64,000 bases of DNA from assembly GCA_965240365.1 (NCBI GenBank), contig OZ251218.1, forward strand, positions 1,612,001-1,676,000. The letters run 5' to 3'. The notes under the pieces were generated by a model, which was given only the letters and a program-made list of their open reading frames with translations, did not search any database and was not told the DNA's origin. This DNA is from G965240365 sp965240365. GTDB lineage: Bacteria; Pseudomonadota; Gammaproteobacteria; Eutrophobiales; Eutrophobiaceae. Below, in pieces: positions 8,697 to 17,461 of the stretch (positions are counted from its first letter, which is position 1; each line of letters begins with the position of its first letter). Position numbers and translations under genes: made by a program.

Positions 8697-9668
8697 TCAG
8701 CCTTGTTTCAGCATCAGGTCGTTTTCAAGTTTCTCGATGACCCTGGCAGGAGGGATACTCGCAACAGGTAACGGGACAAAGGCGGCATCATCGCGGGGCC
8801 ACTGGTCGCCGGCATAAATCACCCGCCGCGCGTGTCCGAGGGCATGGGTCCGGCGCGGATTGGTCGGACCGAACAGGCCATAAACCGGCGTATTTGAACA
8901 GGACAGGATGTGCATGGGGGCGGAGTCATTGCTTATCGCAAGGCGGGCCCGTTCGCCAAGCGCGATCAATTCCTGCACGCTGAATTGACTGGTGGCATCA
9001 ATGCCGAGCGTTCGGCTCAGTTTTTTATTGAGCGCAAGCTCTTCACCGGCGCCGATCCAGATAATATTGACGCCCGCGGCAAAGAGGGCCTCTGCCAATT
9101 CGGCAAAATGCGGCCAGCGCTTGTCCGGGTGATTGCGGCTTGATCCCGCGTGCAGCAGGGCATAGGGCCGCTCAAGCAAGTCCCGGGCCTCAAGCCAGTC
9201 GCGAACCTGGTCGCTGACGGCCCGGTTCAGCGGCAGACGGGGCCTGGGGCTTGCCCTTTGCCCGTCCGCCTTTTCCAGCATTTGATTGAGCCGTTCAAAG
9301 CAATGGCACTGACCGGTATAGCGCCGGGCCGGGTGAATATGATAGGGGAACCTGGGGTGATTGCCGATCCTGAGCGCCGCGCCGGACAGGGCGCACAGCA
9401 GGCCGCTGCGGTCGCTGGATTGCAGGTCATAAATCCGGTCAAACGCCATTTTCCTGAGCCATTTTATCTGCCGGGCGGTCTCGGCAAGGCCCTTGCGTTC
9501 GGCCGTTTTTATGTGGAGGTTTTTTTGCCCGGCAAATAAATTTGCATAGGGCGGCGTGGTCATCAGCCATATCTCGGCCTGTTTGTGTTGTTCCAGCAGC
9601 CACAGGATGATCGGGCTGGCGATGATCATATCGCCCAGCGCGCCGAACTTAATGATCAGTATCTTCAC
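8697..9668 (-). CDS. ADP-heptose:LPS heptosyltransferase family protein (GT9)
   Basis: A 323-residue GT9 enzyme that transfers L-glycero-D-manno-heptose to the inner core. It opens with IIKFGALGDMIIASPII and has the donor-site segments LLHAGSSRNHPDKRWP and SNDSAPMHILSCSNTP, with YGLFGPTNP near the C-terminus. These fit the WaaC/WaaF/WaaQ superfamily; which heptosyl linkage it makes is not clear. Its start overlaps the end of the O-antigen ligase gene by 20 bp, which implies translational coupling. Confidence 0.9.
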   Translation of the reverse strand: MKILIIKFGALGDMIIASPIILWLLEQHKQAEIWLMTTPPYANLFAGQKNLHIKTAERKGLAETARQIKWLRKMAFDRIYDLQSSDRSGLLCALSGAALRIGNHPRFPYHIHPARRYTGQCHCFERLNQMLEKADGQRASPRPRLPLNRAVSDQVRDWLEARDLLERPYALLHAGSSRNHPDKRWPHFAELAEALFAAGVNIIWIGAGEELALNKKLSRTLGIDATSQFSVQELIALGERARLAISNDSAPMHILSCSNTPVYGLFGPTNPRRTHALGHARRVIYAGDQWPRDDAAFVPLPVASIPPARVIEKLENDLMLKQG

Positions 9669-10929
9669 GCCGGATAGCGGGCAGGCAGGCGCAATAAAAG
9701 GCGATCAGCCACCAGCTCACGCTGGCCCAGATCGAGCCGTAAAATGCCATGTGCGCGTTAAGCGGAAACAGCGCGACCAGAACCGGGAGCAGGTATGGAA
9801 ATTCGGCGGCCCGGGCGCCGCGCCGGATAAAGCCCCGGACGAGCAGATATAAGCACAACAGATAACCGCCGAGGCCGATCAGCCCGGTCTCTGCCATGAT
9901 TTCCAGGATCAGCAGATGCGGATGGGTATCGCTGAGGTACTCATCATCCGCCGAGGCATAGTCCTGATAGACATAGCGGTATCCCCTCGGCCCGATGCCG
10001 GTCAGCGGGTTCAGCCTGAAGGCGGTAACGGCGGTTTGCCACAGCGGCAGGCGCTTTGAGGTGGCGGCATTGACGACGTCATAATCGCCGCTGAAGAGGC
10101 CCAGTGTCCGGTTGAAATGCGCGTTGGTCGGTTCATGGAACACGATCGTAAGGCTCAGCGTTGCGCTGATGAGCAGGGTGGCAAGACCGGCATAAGCCAG
10201 GATCGCCTTTTTGTTCTTGTGGATAAAACAGGCATACAAGACAAAGGCGAGGCCGGATAATGCCAGCATGATCCAGGCCGCGCGGCGGCCGCTCAAAAGC
10301 ACGATGAAGAATAGGGGTAACAGCGCCAGCCATAGCGCTCTGGTTTTTTCACTGTTTCTCAAAATATAAAAAAAACAAAGCCCGGACAGGATCGCGCAGA
10401 TATGTGAAATAGTATTTCTAGGATAAAACATGCCGGTGATATCGCCATCCCGGTAGGGATAACCGAGAATATTCTGCCCCAGGAAGAATTGCAGGGAGGC
10501 ATCCACGCACCAGAACAGCACGATGAAAAAGACACCGGCAAGGATAAAGTCGATCCGCTTTCGGTTGCCGGATAATTCCTGAATGATAAACAGCCCGGCG
10601 AACAGAAAGCGCAGATAGGGGAACACGGTCTGGGCGGCCCTGGCGCTGTTCGCGGCCTCGGGCAGGGAGCAAAGCAGGGGCAGCCACAGGCACAGGAACA
10701 GCCAGATATAGTTTCTCTGGAACGGGTCGGCCCAGAGCCGCGCCGGGGCCTTGATCGCGCGGTAAAGGCCAAGCAGCGCCATGAGGCTGAACGGGACATT
10801 ATACAGCGACTTGCTGACGAAACCGATAATCACCAGCAATATCAACAGGCTGCTCCAGTATTCCCTGATAAAAACAGCGACAGGGGAAAGTATGTCGTTT
10901 GGTTTGATCCGTAATCCGGTTTCTGGCAT
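9649..10929 (-). CDS. O-antigen ligase family membrane protein (WaaL/Wzy_C)
   Basis: Polytopic inner-membrane protein of 426 residues with about ten to twelve hydrophobic segments. It carries the Wzy_C-type periplasmic-loop motif HPHLLILEIMAETGLIG. Family members join O-antigen or related polymers to lipid A-core, or polymerise them. A longer reading frame reaches 11115, but its extra 62 residues are low-complexity and overlap the upstream glycosyltransferase gene; ATG 10929 gives an 8-bp gap and a normal N-terminus. Whether it is ligase or polymerase cannot be settled by sequence. Confidence 0.85.
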   Translation of the reverse strand: MPETGLRIKPNDILSPVAVFIREYWSSLLILLVIIGFVSKSLYNVPFSLMALLGLYRAIKAPARLWADPFQRNYIWLFLCLWLPLLCSLPEAANSARAAQTVFPYLRFLFAGLFIIQELSGNRKRIDFILAGVFFIVLFWCVDASLQFFLGQNILGYPYRDGDITGMFYPRNTISHICAILSGLCFFYILRNSEKTRALWLALLPLFFIVLLSGRRAAWIMLALSGLAFVLYACFIHKNKKAILAYAGLATLLISATLSLTIVFHEPTNAHFNRTLGLFSGDYDVVNAATSKRLPLWQTAVTAFRLNPLTGIGPRGYRYVYQDYASADDEYLSDTHPHLLILEIMAETGLIGLGGYLLCLYLLVRGFIRRGARAAEFPYLLPVLVALFPLNAHMAFYGSIWASVSWWLIAFYCACLPAIRREDTDH

Positions 10930-10937
10930 GGCGGGGT

Positions 10938-11864
10938 TTACCTGTAACGCTCGACAATGATATTTAACAGGCCGCTGATATAGCCGCTGGCGGCGGCCAG
11001 CCTGACAATCCCGTGGCCGGTTTTTTCCTTGTTCAGGAGAAATAATGCCATCGTGAGATGGGCCAGACCGCCCAGCAGCTTGCCGCCGCTTTTTAGCATA
11101 AAATGACACCAGCAACGCAGTCTGCCATGTTCGGCGCGGTATTTTACGACATTGTTGATCGCGCCCGTGAAATGGCGGTAAAAAAGATACTTCCAGGTCT
11201 GCCGCTCGGCCGGGATGGTCTCAAACACAACGGCCTCTTGCACCCACACATGCCGGTTTTTGTTCCGGGCCGAGCGCTCAAAGAAATCATGATCTTCCCC
11301 GCCGATAAAATCATAGCGCCGGTCAAACCGGAGCCCCTGATCTTTTATCAGCAGACGCCTGAACAGCACATTGCCGGCCGCCACCCGCCGGGGCGTCTGT
11401 CCGGTCGGGCGTTTGCCTTTAACCGTTGTTTCCGCGGTCGCGGCGCCGTCATAGAGCGGGATAACCGGACCTGATACGACCTCGGCATGATAGTGCTTGA
11501 TGGCCGCGAGGTGTTTTAGCAGCCAGTCTGCTTGTGGGAATTCGTCATCGTCTATAAAGCAGATGAAATCCGCGTCTGCCGCCAGGGCTTCTTTCAGCAG
11601 GCGGTTTCTGGCGCTGGCCAGCCCGCGCTCCGGTTCGCAAAAATAGCGGGTTGCAAGCCGCGCACCGGCGCTGAAATCGGTGACGATCCCGCGCGCGCCT
11701 TCGTCCTTGTCGTTGTCAACCACGATTAGGATAAAGGCATAGCGCTCGGGCAGCAATAAGCGGTTAATGGCCGCCAGGCAATTGGCCAGCAGATCGGGCC
11801 TGTTATAGGTCGCCACGCAAATTGTAACGACTTCCCGGGCAACGGTTTCACGGGCAATGGGCAT
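10938..11864 (-). CDS. Glycosyltransferase family 2
   Basis: A 308-residue GT-A enzyme. TICVATYNRPDLLANCL starts the nucleotide-binding fold, VVDNDKDEG follows, and FICFIDDDEFPQ carries the DXD-like metal-binding acidic residues. A hydrophobic stretch near residues 265-290 suggests membrane association. It lies 8 bp upstream of the O-antigen ligase gene and 3 bp downstream of the other GT4 gene. It probably builds the outer core or O-unit; donor and acceptor are unknown. Confidence 0.88.
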   Translation of the reverse strand: MPIARETVAREVVTICVATYNRPDLLANCLAAINRLLLPERYAFILIVVDNDKDEGARGIVTDFSAGARLATRYFCEPERGLASARNRLLKEALAADADFICFIDDDEFPQADWLLKHLAAIKHYHAEVVSGPVIPLYDGAATAETTVKGKRPTGQTPRRVAAGNVLFRRLLIKDQGLRFDRRYDFIGGEDHDFFERSARNKNRHVWVQEAVVFETIPAERQTWKYLFYRHFTGAINNVVKYRAEHGRLRCWCHFMLKSGGKLLGGLAHLTMALFLLNKEKTGHGIVRLAAASGYISGLLNIIVERYR

Positions 11865-11867
11865 GTT

Positions 11868-12971
11868 TCAAAGCAGGCCGGCATAGACAGCCAGTGTCTT
11901 ATCCAGCATGTTTTCAAGCGTGAATGGATTTTGCTCTTTTACCCGTGGCCGGGTTTTGTAAAAAGATTCAATCAGGGCGCCGGCATGACCGGTGTCCAGC
12001 GGCCGCGCGCGGCCCTCGGGAAACATCCTGCCGAGGACTTCGGCCGCGCCGCCATGGTCATAGGCGATAACCGGCACGCCCAGGCCCAGCGCCTCCAGCG
12101 CCGTGCGCCCGAACGCCTCCGGTGTCCGGGCCAGGGACAGGACGATATTCGAGACCGACATCACCTCTTTTACATCACTGCAATGCCCCAGGAAGCTGAT
12201 GTGCCGATCCAGTTGTGCGTCCCGGATTTTTGTCTTGAGTTCCCGCAGATAGGTCCTTTTTTTGCGGTCTGCCGCGCCCGCTATCAGGCCATGCGCATTC
12301 AGCCCCGCCTTGATGGCCCCGGCCACGATTTCGATAAAATCCTCATGCCCCTTCCAGCGCGTGATCCTGGCCGGCAATGTCAGGATAAACTTGCCGTGAA
12401 GCTCGGGATGCGCGCGCGCCCACTGTTCCCGCCAGGCCCTGGCCGGCCGGTAGTTATAGGGATATTTCTGCCGGCTGATACCGCGGTGAATGAGCGCGAT
12501 TTTCTCCGCGCTGACGGCGGGATAGTTTTTCAAGATATAGTCCCTGATGTATTCCGAGATAGCGATGACCTTTTCCCCCCGTGTCATTATCCTGCTGTAA
12601 GGATTAACGCTGTAGGGGCCATGCACGGTCGTAACAAAGGCCGGCCGGCGGCTGCCGGCCAGCCCGCGCCGGGCGAGCCAGGCGAGCCAGGCCGGCAGCC
12701 GCGAGCGGGCATGAATAATATCGACCCTTTGTTGCCGGAACAGCGCGGTTAATCTCGGGATCAGCCCGAGACTGCTCAATGATTTTCTGCCGACGGGCAA
12801 CTCGATATGTTCACTGCCGGCCGCGGTCAGTTCGGGCGTCAGCCGCCCGCCCCCGGAAACCACCAGTGAGCGGTATTTGCGCCTGACAAGTTCGGCCGCG
12901 ACCTCCAGCGTGCCGCGCTCGACCCCGCCGGCCTCAAGCGCGGGCAGTATCTGTAAAACGGTGGCTTGCAA
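11868..12971 (-). CDS. Glycosyltransferase family 4 (first gene of the LPS cluster)
   Basis: A 367-residue GT-B enzyme, opening QILPALEAGGVERGTLEVA and with FILTLPARITRWKGHEDFI at the start of the C-terminal domain. The E-x7-E motif is intact (EAFGRTALE). It is the most upstream gene of the five-gene LPS set, with 3 bp to the next gene, and lies just downstream of the zinc-finger gene and ilvE, an arrangement resembling the ilvE-waa region of Pseudomonas. Probably core oligosaccharide assembly; sugar specificity is not determinable. Confidence 0.9.
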   Translation of the reverse strand: MQATVLQILPALEAGGVERGTLEVAAELVRRKYRSLVVSGGGRLTPELTAAGSEHIELPVGRKSLSSLGLIPRLTALFRQQRVDIIHARSRLPAWLAWLARRGLAGSRRPAFVTTVHGPYSVNPYSRIMTRGEKVIAISEYIRDYILKNYPAVSAEKIALIHRGISRQKYPYNYRPARAWREQWARAHPELHGKFILTLPARITRWKGHEDFIEIVAGAIKAGLNAHGLIAGAADRKKRTYLRELKTKIRDAQLDRHISFLGHCSDVKEVMSVSNIVLSLARTPEAFGRTALEALGLGVPVIAYDHGGAAEVLGRMFPEGRARPLDTGHAGALIESFYKTRPRVKEQNPFTLENMLDKTLAVYAGLL

Positions 12972-13006
12972 GGTGGGTCCCGGGCGCTGAAAGAAACAGC
13001 AGAGGT

Positions 13007-13210
13007 TTATTTCTCAAGGATAAACTCGGTGCCGCAATAAGGGCATTTTTCCCGGCCGGACGCTTCAATGGGCAGATAGACGCGCGGATGTTGATTCCAG
13101 AGGCTCATTTCAGGCAACGGGCAGTGCAGCGGCAGGCGCGCGGACGTGATCTTGAACAGCGCTTCATTGCTGGTCCGGACTTCGGCGCGGTCTGGCTCGG
13201 TTTTGCGCAT
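13007..13210 (-). CDS. Small zinc-finger protein (zf-CHCC type)
   Basis: A 67-residue protein from ATG 13210. Metal ligands are LHCPLP near residue 30, HPRVYL, and the C-terminal CPYCGTEF. This pattern matches the CHCC zinc-finger family, found in NDUFS6-like mitochondrial subunits and in bacterial proteins next to ilvE/waaF. Bacterial function is unknown. A frame open to 13249 would overlap ilvE; I prefer the internal ATG, 11 bp after the ilvE stop. Confidence 0.8.
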   Translation of the reverse strand: MRKTEPDRAEVRTSNEALFKITSARLPLHCPLPEMSLWNQHPRVYLPIEASGREKCPYCGTEFILEK

Positions 13211-13221
13211 GGCCAATGCCA

Positions 13222-14142
13222 CTAAACAAGGCTCAGCCAGGCCCGGCAATGATCAAGCCGGCCGCTCACGCATTCAAAATACTGTTTTTGCAACTGTTCG
13301 GTGATCGGGCCGCGCCGGCCGTTGCCGATCCGGCGTCCGTCCAGTTCCCGGATCGGGGTCACTTCGGCCGCGGTGCCGGTAAAAAAGGCCTCATCGGCAA
13401 CATACACCTCATCACGGGTCATGCGTTTTTCCTTGACGGCGAGGCCATGTTCAGCGGCGAAGCGGATGATCGTATCGCGGGTGATGCCTTCCAGCGCGGA
13501 ACTCAGTTCGGGCGTGTAGAGCGTGTCGCGGCGCACGATAAAAATATTCTCGCCGCTGCCCTCGGCCACATAACCCTCATGATCCAGCAACAGGGCCTCG
13601 TCATAGCCCGCGTTCAATGCCTCCTGCAAGGCCAGCATGGAGTTCATGTAGTTGCCGTTGGCCTTGGCCTTGCACATGGTGATATTGACATGATGGCGGC
13701 TGAAGGAAGAGGTCTTGATGCGGATGCCGTTTTCCAGCCCTTCATGGCCCAGATAAGAACCCCAGGCCCAGGCGGCCACCATAACATGCGTCTTCAGATT
13801 GTCGGCGCGCAGCCCCATGCCCTCCGAGCCATAGAAACACATCGGCCGGATATAGGCGCTGTCCAGCCCGTTTTCCTTGACGGCCAGCAGGCAGGCCCGG
13901 TTTATCGTCTCCCTGTCAAACGGCATTGGCATATTCAGGATATGCGCCGAGCCGAACAGGCGATCGGTATGATCCTCAAGCCGGAACAGCGCCGCGCCCT
14001 GTTCGGTTTTATAGGCGCGAATCCCCTCAAAAACACCCATGCCGTAGTGCAGGGTATGGGTCAGCACATGCGTTTTTGCCTCGCGCCAGGGCACGAACTC
14101 GCCATCCAGCCAGATAAGCCCGTCTCTGTCTTCCATATTCAT
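13222..14142 (-). CDS. ilvE: Branched-chain amino acid aminotransferase
   Basis: PLP-dependent fold-type IV transaminase for the last step of leucine, isoleucine and valine synthesis. The 306-residue product has HVLTHTLHYGMGVFEGIRAY at the N-terminus, the Schiff-base lysine in KANGNY, and the cofactor-binding EGSGENIF and GTAAEVTPI segments. The start at 14142 gives MNMEDRDG, matching gammaproteobacterial IlvE; a frame open to 14217 adds 25 poorly conserved residues. It is upstream of, and probably co-transcribed with, the zinc-finger gene. Confidence 0.94.
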   Translation of the reverse strand: MNMEDRDGLIWLDGEFVPWREAKTHVLTHTLHYGMGVFEGIRAYKTEQGAALFRLEDHTDRLFGSAHILNMPMPFDRETINRACLLAVKENGLDSAYIRPMCFYGSEGMGLRADNLKTHVMVAAWAWGSYLGHEGLENGIRIKTSSFSRHHVNITMCKAKANGNYMNSMLALQEALNAGYDEALLLDHEGYVAEGSGENIFIVRRDTLYTPELSSALEGITRDTIIRFAAEHGLAVKEKRMTRDEVYVADEAFFTGTAAEVTPIRELDGRRIGNGRRGPITEQLQKQYFECVSGRLDHCRAWLSLV

Positions 14143-14317
14143 TGTTGTGATTGCTCGTGTTTGATTTGCGGTTTTGCAGGCAACGCTTATGGTAATGCGC
14201 CCGGCGCTCACAGGCAACGCCTGATTGCCGCGCAGCGCTGTTAAAAAAGCGCGAGATCGATCGGCCCGTCTCTGTTATTTTACCGCAAACCCGGTTTGAA
14301 GAAGGAGGCCCGCAATA

Positions 14318-14734
14318 ATGAAAACCTTAAGCCCGCCCGAGGCCGGCCGCTTGCTGGCAAGCGATGAAAACGCCGTGCTGATCGATGTCAGGAGCACGCT
14401 GGAATACGAATACGTCGGCCATCCGCCGAACGCGCTGCATGTCCCGCTCAAGGAGCCGCCGGAGTGGGAGACGGCCCCCGGCTTCGTCGCCAGGGTCAGG
14501 GCCGCGCTGGGTCAACGCCCGGCAAACAATGCCGCGCCCAACGAAGCGCGGCCGCTGCTGTTATTGTGCCGCAGCGGCCAACGCTCGGCGCTGGGCGCGG
14601 AGTTATTGCTTGAGGCCGGTTTCAGCGCGGTTTACAACATCCTGGAAGGCTTTGAGGGCGAGCGGGATGAAAACGGCCACAGGAGCACGAAAAATGGCTG
14701 GCGCTTTCATGGCCTGCCCTGGGAACAATCCTGA
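14318..14734 (+). CDS. Rhodanese-like domain protein
   Basis: Single-domain rhodanese of 138 residues. The catalytic loop CRSGQRS follows LLLL and carries the persulfide-forming cysteine. The N-terminal LIDVRSTLEYEYVGHPPNALHVP is the usual Cdc25/rhodanese entry motif. It may move sulfane sulfur in the cytoplasm; the acceptor is unknown. GGAGG precedes the ATG. It runs in the same direction as the C13 peptidase gene. Confidence 0.9.
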   Translation: MKTLSPPEAGRLLASDENAVLIDVRSTLEYEYVGHPPNALHVPLKEPPEWETAPGFVARVRAALGQRPANNAAPNEARPLLLLCRSGQRSALGAELLLEAGFSAVYNILEGFEGERDENGHRSTKNGWRFHGLPWEQS

Positions 14735-14799
14735 AAAACCGGCGAAACTGTCAAGAGAGGCGACAAGGTTCTATGTTTTTCCAGTTCCAGGAGCGCATA

Positions 14800-15693
14800 G
14801 TGAAACAATTTTTTAAGCGGCTCAAAACAGCGGGTCTCGGCGCGTTCCTGGCCGCGTTTGGCCCCGGCGGGCTGTTTATCCCGGCGGCGGTGGCCGCGCT
14901 GGAGCAGGCCGCGGCAAGCCGGGCGGCGCCGGCCATTGATATCGAGGCGGTGTACGCGGCCCAGGCCGGGCTGCTGGCGCGCGCGGCCGGGGCCCTGGCG
15001 GCGAATGATAAAACCCGCACGGAGCTGTACTTTCTGGGTTTTGCCGGCGACGCTGAAGAGGATGTGTTTCTGAACGAGGCGCGGGCCGCCAGGATGATCC
15101 TGGAAACAGGCTTTAATGTCTCCGGCCGGGCCTTGCTGCTGGTCAATAATGCGAAAACGCTGGATCAATATCCGCTGGCGAATTATGCCAATCTGCGCCG
15201 GGCGCTCAGGCAAACGGCCCGGAAAATGGATGTCGCCAATGATGTGCTGTTTCTGTTTTTAACCTCGCACGGCACGGAAGAACACGCGCTCTCTGCCAAC
15301 TTTCCGGGGTTCGGCTTAAAAGACATCGGCGCCGCGGCGCTCGCGGACGCCATTGCCGAGGCCGGGATCAAGTGGAAGATCGTGGTGGTGTCGGCCTGTT
15401 ATTCGGGCGGCTTTATCAAACCGCTGGCCGACCCCTATACGCTGGTGATCACCTCGGCCCGCGCCGACCGTCCCTCCTTCGGTTGCGGCCATGACGGCCC
15501 GTACACCTACTTTGGCCGGGCCTATTTTGAAGACAGCCTAAAACAGGGCTATTTTTTTATCCGCGCCTTTGAGCATGCCAGGGCGCTGGTGAAGGCGCGT
15601 GAAAAGCGGGCCGGATTTATCAATTCCAGGCCGCAACTCAGTCTGGGCGCGAAGATGAAGCGCAAACTGGCCGAACTGCGGGCCGGGTCGTAG
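14800..15693 (+). CDS. C13-family (legumain/caspase-like) cysteine peptidase
   Basis: Putative exported or membrane-anchored cysteine peptidase of 297 residues. The catalytic dyad is in LFLTSHGTEE (His157) and VVVSACYSGGF (Cys200), the clan CD arrangement of legumain and bacterial C13 peptidases, which often cleave after Asn/Asp. The GTG at 14800 is preceded by CAGGAG and gives a clean signal-like N-terminus (MKQFFKRLKTAGLGAFLAAF). An in-frame ATG at 14773 is the alternative and would add nine residues. It follows the rhodanese gene and converges on tatC. The substrate is unknown. Confidence 0.82.
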   Translation: MKQFFKRLKTAGLGAFLAAFGPGGLFIPAAVAALEQAAASRAAPAIDIEAVYAAQAGLLARAAGALAANDKTRTELYFLGFAGDAEEDVFLNEARAARMILETGFNVSGRALLLVNNAKTLDQYPLANYANLRRALRQTARKMDVANDVLFLFLTSHGTEEHALSANFPGFGLKDIGAAALADAIAEAGIKWKIVVVSACYSGGFIKPLADPYTLVITSARADRPSFGCGHDGPYTYFGRAYFEDSLKQGYFFIRAFEHARALVKAREKRAGFINSRPQLSLGAKMKRKLAELRAGS

Positions 15694-15717
15694 CCGGGCC
15701 GCCAACATTGAAGCCGA

Positions 15718-16467
15718 TCAGGCTTGTTCGTCGGTTTCCTCTTCGCCGTCCCCGGCCGGGGCGGTTGCCAGGTATCTGCTGATCAGCAGGCCGCTTTCAA
15801 ACAACAGCCAGATGGGAACGGCCAGCAATACCTGCGATATGATGTCGGGCGGGGTCAGCAACATCCCGGCCACAAAGGCGGCCAGGATGATATAGGGCCG
15901 GTTCCGCGCGAGTTGTTCGGCCCTGACCAGGCCGGAGCGGACCAGCAGAAAGGTCGCGATCGGGATCTCGAATGAAATGCCGAAGGCAAAAAACAGTTTA
16001 AGGATAAAATTCAGATAATGATTGATGTCGGTCATGATGCGGATGCCCGCCGGCGCCGTGCTCGTTAAAAAGGCAAACAGCAGCGGAAACACCACAAAAT
16101 AGGCAAACAGGATGCCGATATAAAACAGCGCGATGCTGCTCAGCAATAGTGGAAAGGCCAGTTTTTTTTCATTTTCGTAAAGTCCGGGCGCGATAAAGCC
16201 CCAGATCTGGTAGAGCACATAAGGCGCGGCCAGAAACACGGCCGCGAACAGGGTCAGCTTGAAGGGCGCGAAAAAAGGCGAGGCCACCTCGGTGGCGATC
16301 ATGCTGCTGTTCTCGGGCAGTTTGGCGATCAGGGGGGTGGCGATAAATTCATAGATGGTATTGGCAAAGGGCAACAGCAGGACAAACAGCAGCAGGACAA
16401 ACACCAGCGCCTTCAACAACGCGCCGCGCAATTCGACCAGATGATCAATCAGCGGCTGTTCCTTCAT
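15718..16467 (-). CDS. tatC: Sec-independent protein translocase subunit TatC
   Basis: Inner-membrane receptor component for twin-arginine signal peptides. The 249-residue protein has six transmembrane segments and the expected motifs: LIDHLVELRGAL at the N-terminus, SPFFAPFKLTLFAA, and FGISFEIPI. Its ATG overlaps the tatB stop by 4 bp (ATGA). It is the last gene of hisE-tatA-tatB-tatC on the minus strand and converges with the C13 peptidase gene. Confidence 0.96.
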   Translation of the reverse strand: MKEQPLIDHLVELRGALLKALVFVLLLFVLLLPFANTIYEFIATPLIAKLPENSSMIATEVASPFFAPFKLTLFAAVFLAAPYVLYQIWGFIAPGLYENEKKLAFPLLLSSIALFYIGILFAYFVVFPLLFAFLTSTAPAGIRIMTDINHYLNFILKLFFAFGISFEIPIATFLLVRSGLVRAEQLARNRPYIILAAFVAGMLLTPPDIISQVLLAVPIWLLFESGLLISRYLATAPAGDGEEETDEQA

Positions 16468-16802
16468 TTGCCGCTGGTCTTTGGCTTTGATTCATCCGGT
16501 TTTTGGGGCGGGGCGGGCGCTTTGGGCGTATCGGCCTCGGCGCTGGTCCCGGTTTCACGCAGAAAGCGGTCGGGCGCCTCCTTCATCAGCCGGTCGAGTT
16601 GCCGGATATCATCGTTCAGGTGGTCGATTCGATCCAGTTCAAGCTCTTTTTCAAGCTCGCGCTTGGTGGATTGAACGAAGCTGCGGATTTTCCTGACCAG
16701 ACGCCCGGCATCGCGCGCAAAGCCGGGCAGTTTTTCCGGACCGATGATCAACAGCGCGATGATGGCTATGGCAACCAGTTCCCAGAAGCCTATATCAAAC
16801 AT
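16464..16802 (-). CDS. tatB: Sec-independent protein translocase subunit TatB
   Basis: A 112-residue subunit with one N-terminal membrane helix (FDIGFWELVAIAIIALLIIG), the PEKLPG hinge and an amphipathic helix, then a charged Pro/Lys-rich tail. It works with TatC in twin-arginine substrate recognition. It is directly upstream of and overlaps tatC, and follows tatA by 19 bp. Confidence 0.95.
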   Translation of the reverse strand: MFDIGFWELVAIAIIALLIIGPEKLPGFARDAGRLVRKIRSFVQSTKRELEKELELDRIDHLNDDIRQLDRLMKEAPDRFLRETGTSAEADTPKAPAPPQKPDESKPKTSGK

Positions 16803-16821
16803 GGCCGGTCTTGCCCCGGCC

Positions 16822-17058
16822 CTAGTCTTTGGGCGGGCTGTCGGGGCTGGATTGAACTTCGCCCTCGATCACATTGCCCGGTCGCGCGCTCCCGGTTTCA
16901 TCGTTTAAGGGCTTTTTCCCTTCCGGTTCGCTGACCGCATTTTTGAAACTTTTAACGGCGCTGCCAAGGTCGCCCCCCATATTACGCAATTTCTTGGTGC
17001 CAAACAGCAGGGCGACAATTAACAGCAGAATGAGCAGTTCAGATACGCCAAAACCCAT
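16822..17058 (-). CDS. tatA: Sec-independent protein translocase subunit TatA
   Basis: A 78-residue pore-forming subunit. The N-terminal helix ([17 protein letters not shown]) is followed by the [12 protein letters not shown] hinge and amphipathic helix, with an acidic tail. It is the first gene of the tat set; hisE lies 73 bp upstream. Confidence 0.95.
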   Translation of the reverse strand: MGFGVSELLILLLIVALLFGTKKLRNMGGDLGSAVKSFKNAVSEPEGKKPLNDETGSARPGNVIEGEVQSSPDSPPKD

Positions 17059-17131
17059 GATTTAGTCTCCATAGAGTGGATCGGTGTTTAATGATAATCG
17101 ACCCTAGCCTTTAATGATAGCCGCGATAACC

Positions 17132-17452
17132 TCAATGCCCGCGGCGGGCCTTTTCCTCTAGGCCGGACAGGCCGAAGCGTCGCGCCAGTTCGGTCAGCAC
17201 CGGCCCGGCGTCAAGCCCCTGAAATTTGAGCAGCACCAGGGTATGAAACCAGAGGTCGGCGATCTCACGCACCAGCGCCTCATCGTCGCCGGACTTGGCG
17301 GCGATAATCGTCTCGGTCGCCTCTTCTCCAATTTTTTGCAGGATGCTGTCGGGGCCGGAGCGGAATAATCCGGCCGTGTAGGACTCGCCCGGGTCGGCCT
17401 GTTTGCGCTGTTCCAGGGTCTCGCAGAGTTTATGCAGGATATCGGCCGTCAT
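17132..17452 (-). CDS. hisE: Phosphoribosyl-ATP pyrophosphatase
   Basis: Second step of histidine biosynthesis, hydrolysing phosphoribosyl-ATP to phosphoribosyl-AMP. The 106-residue alpha-helical MazG-like protein carries the metal-binding [14 protein letters not shown] and [13 protein letters not shown] motifs. The usual partner hisI is not adjacent; instead the SH3 protein gene lies 9 bp upstream. hisE beside tatABC is common in gammaproteobacteria. Confidence 0.94.
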   Translation of the reverse strand: MTADILHKLCETLEQRKQADPGESYTAGLFRSGPDSILQKIGEEATETIIAAKSGDDEALVREIADLWFHTLVLLKFQGLDAGPVLTELARRFGLSGLEEKARRGH

Positions 17453-17461
17453 GTTTCGGCC

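Noticed and set aside
10930..11115. N-terminal extension of the O-antigen ligase frame
   Set aside because: The extra residues are low-complexity, overlap the upstream glycosyltransferase gene and precede the natural membrane start.
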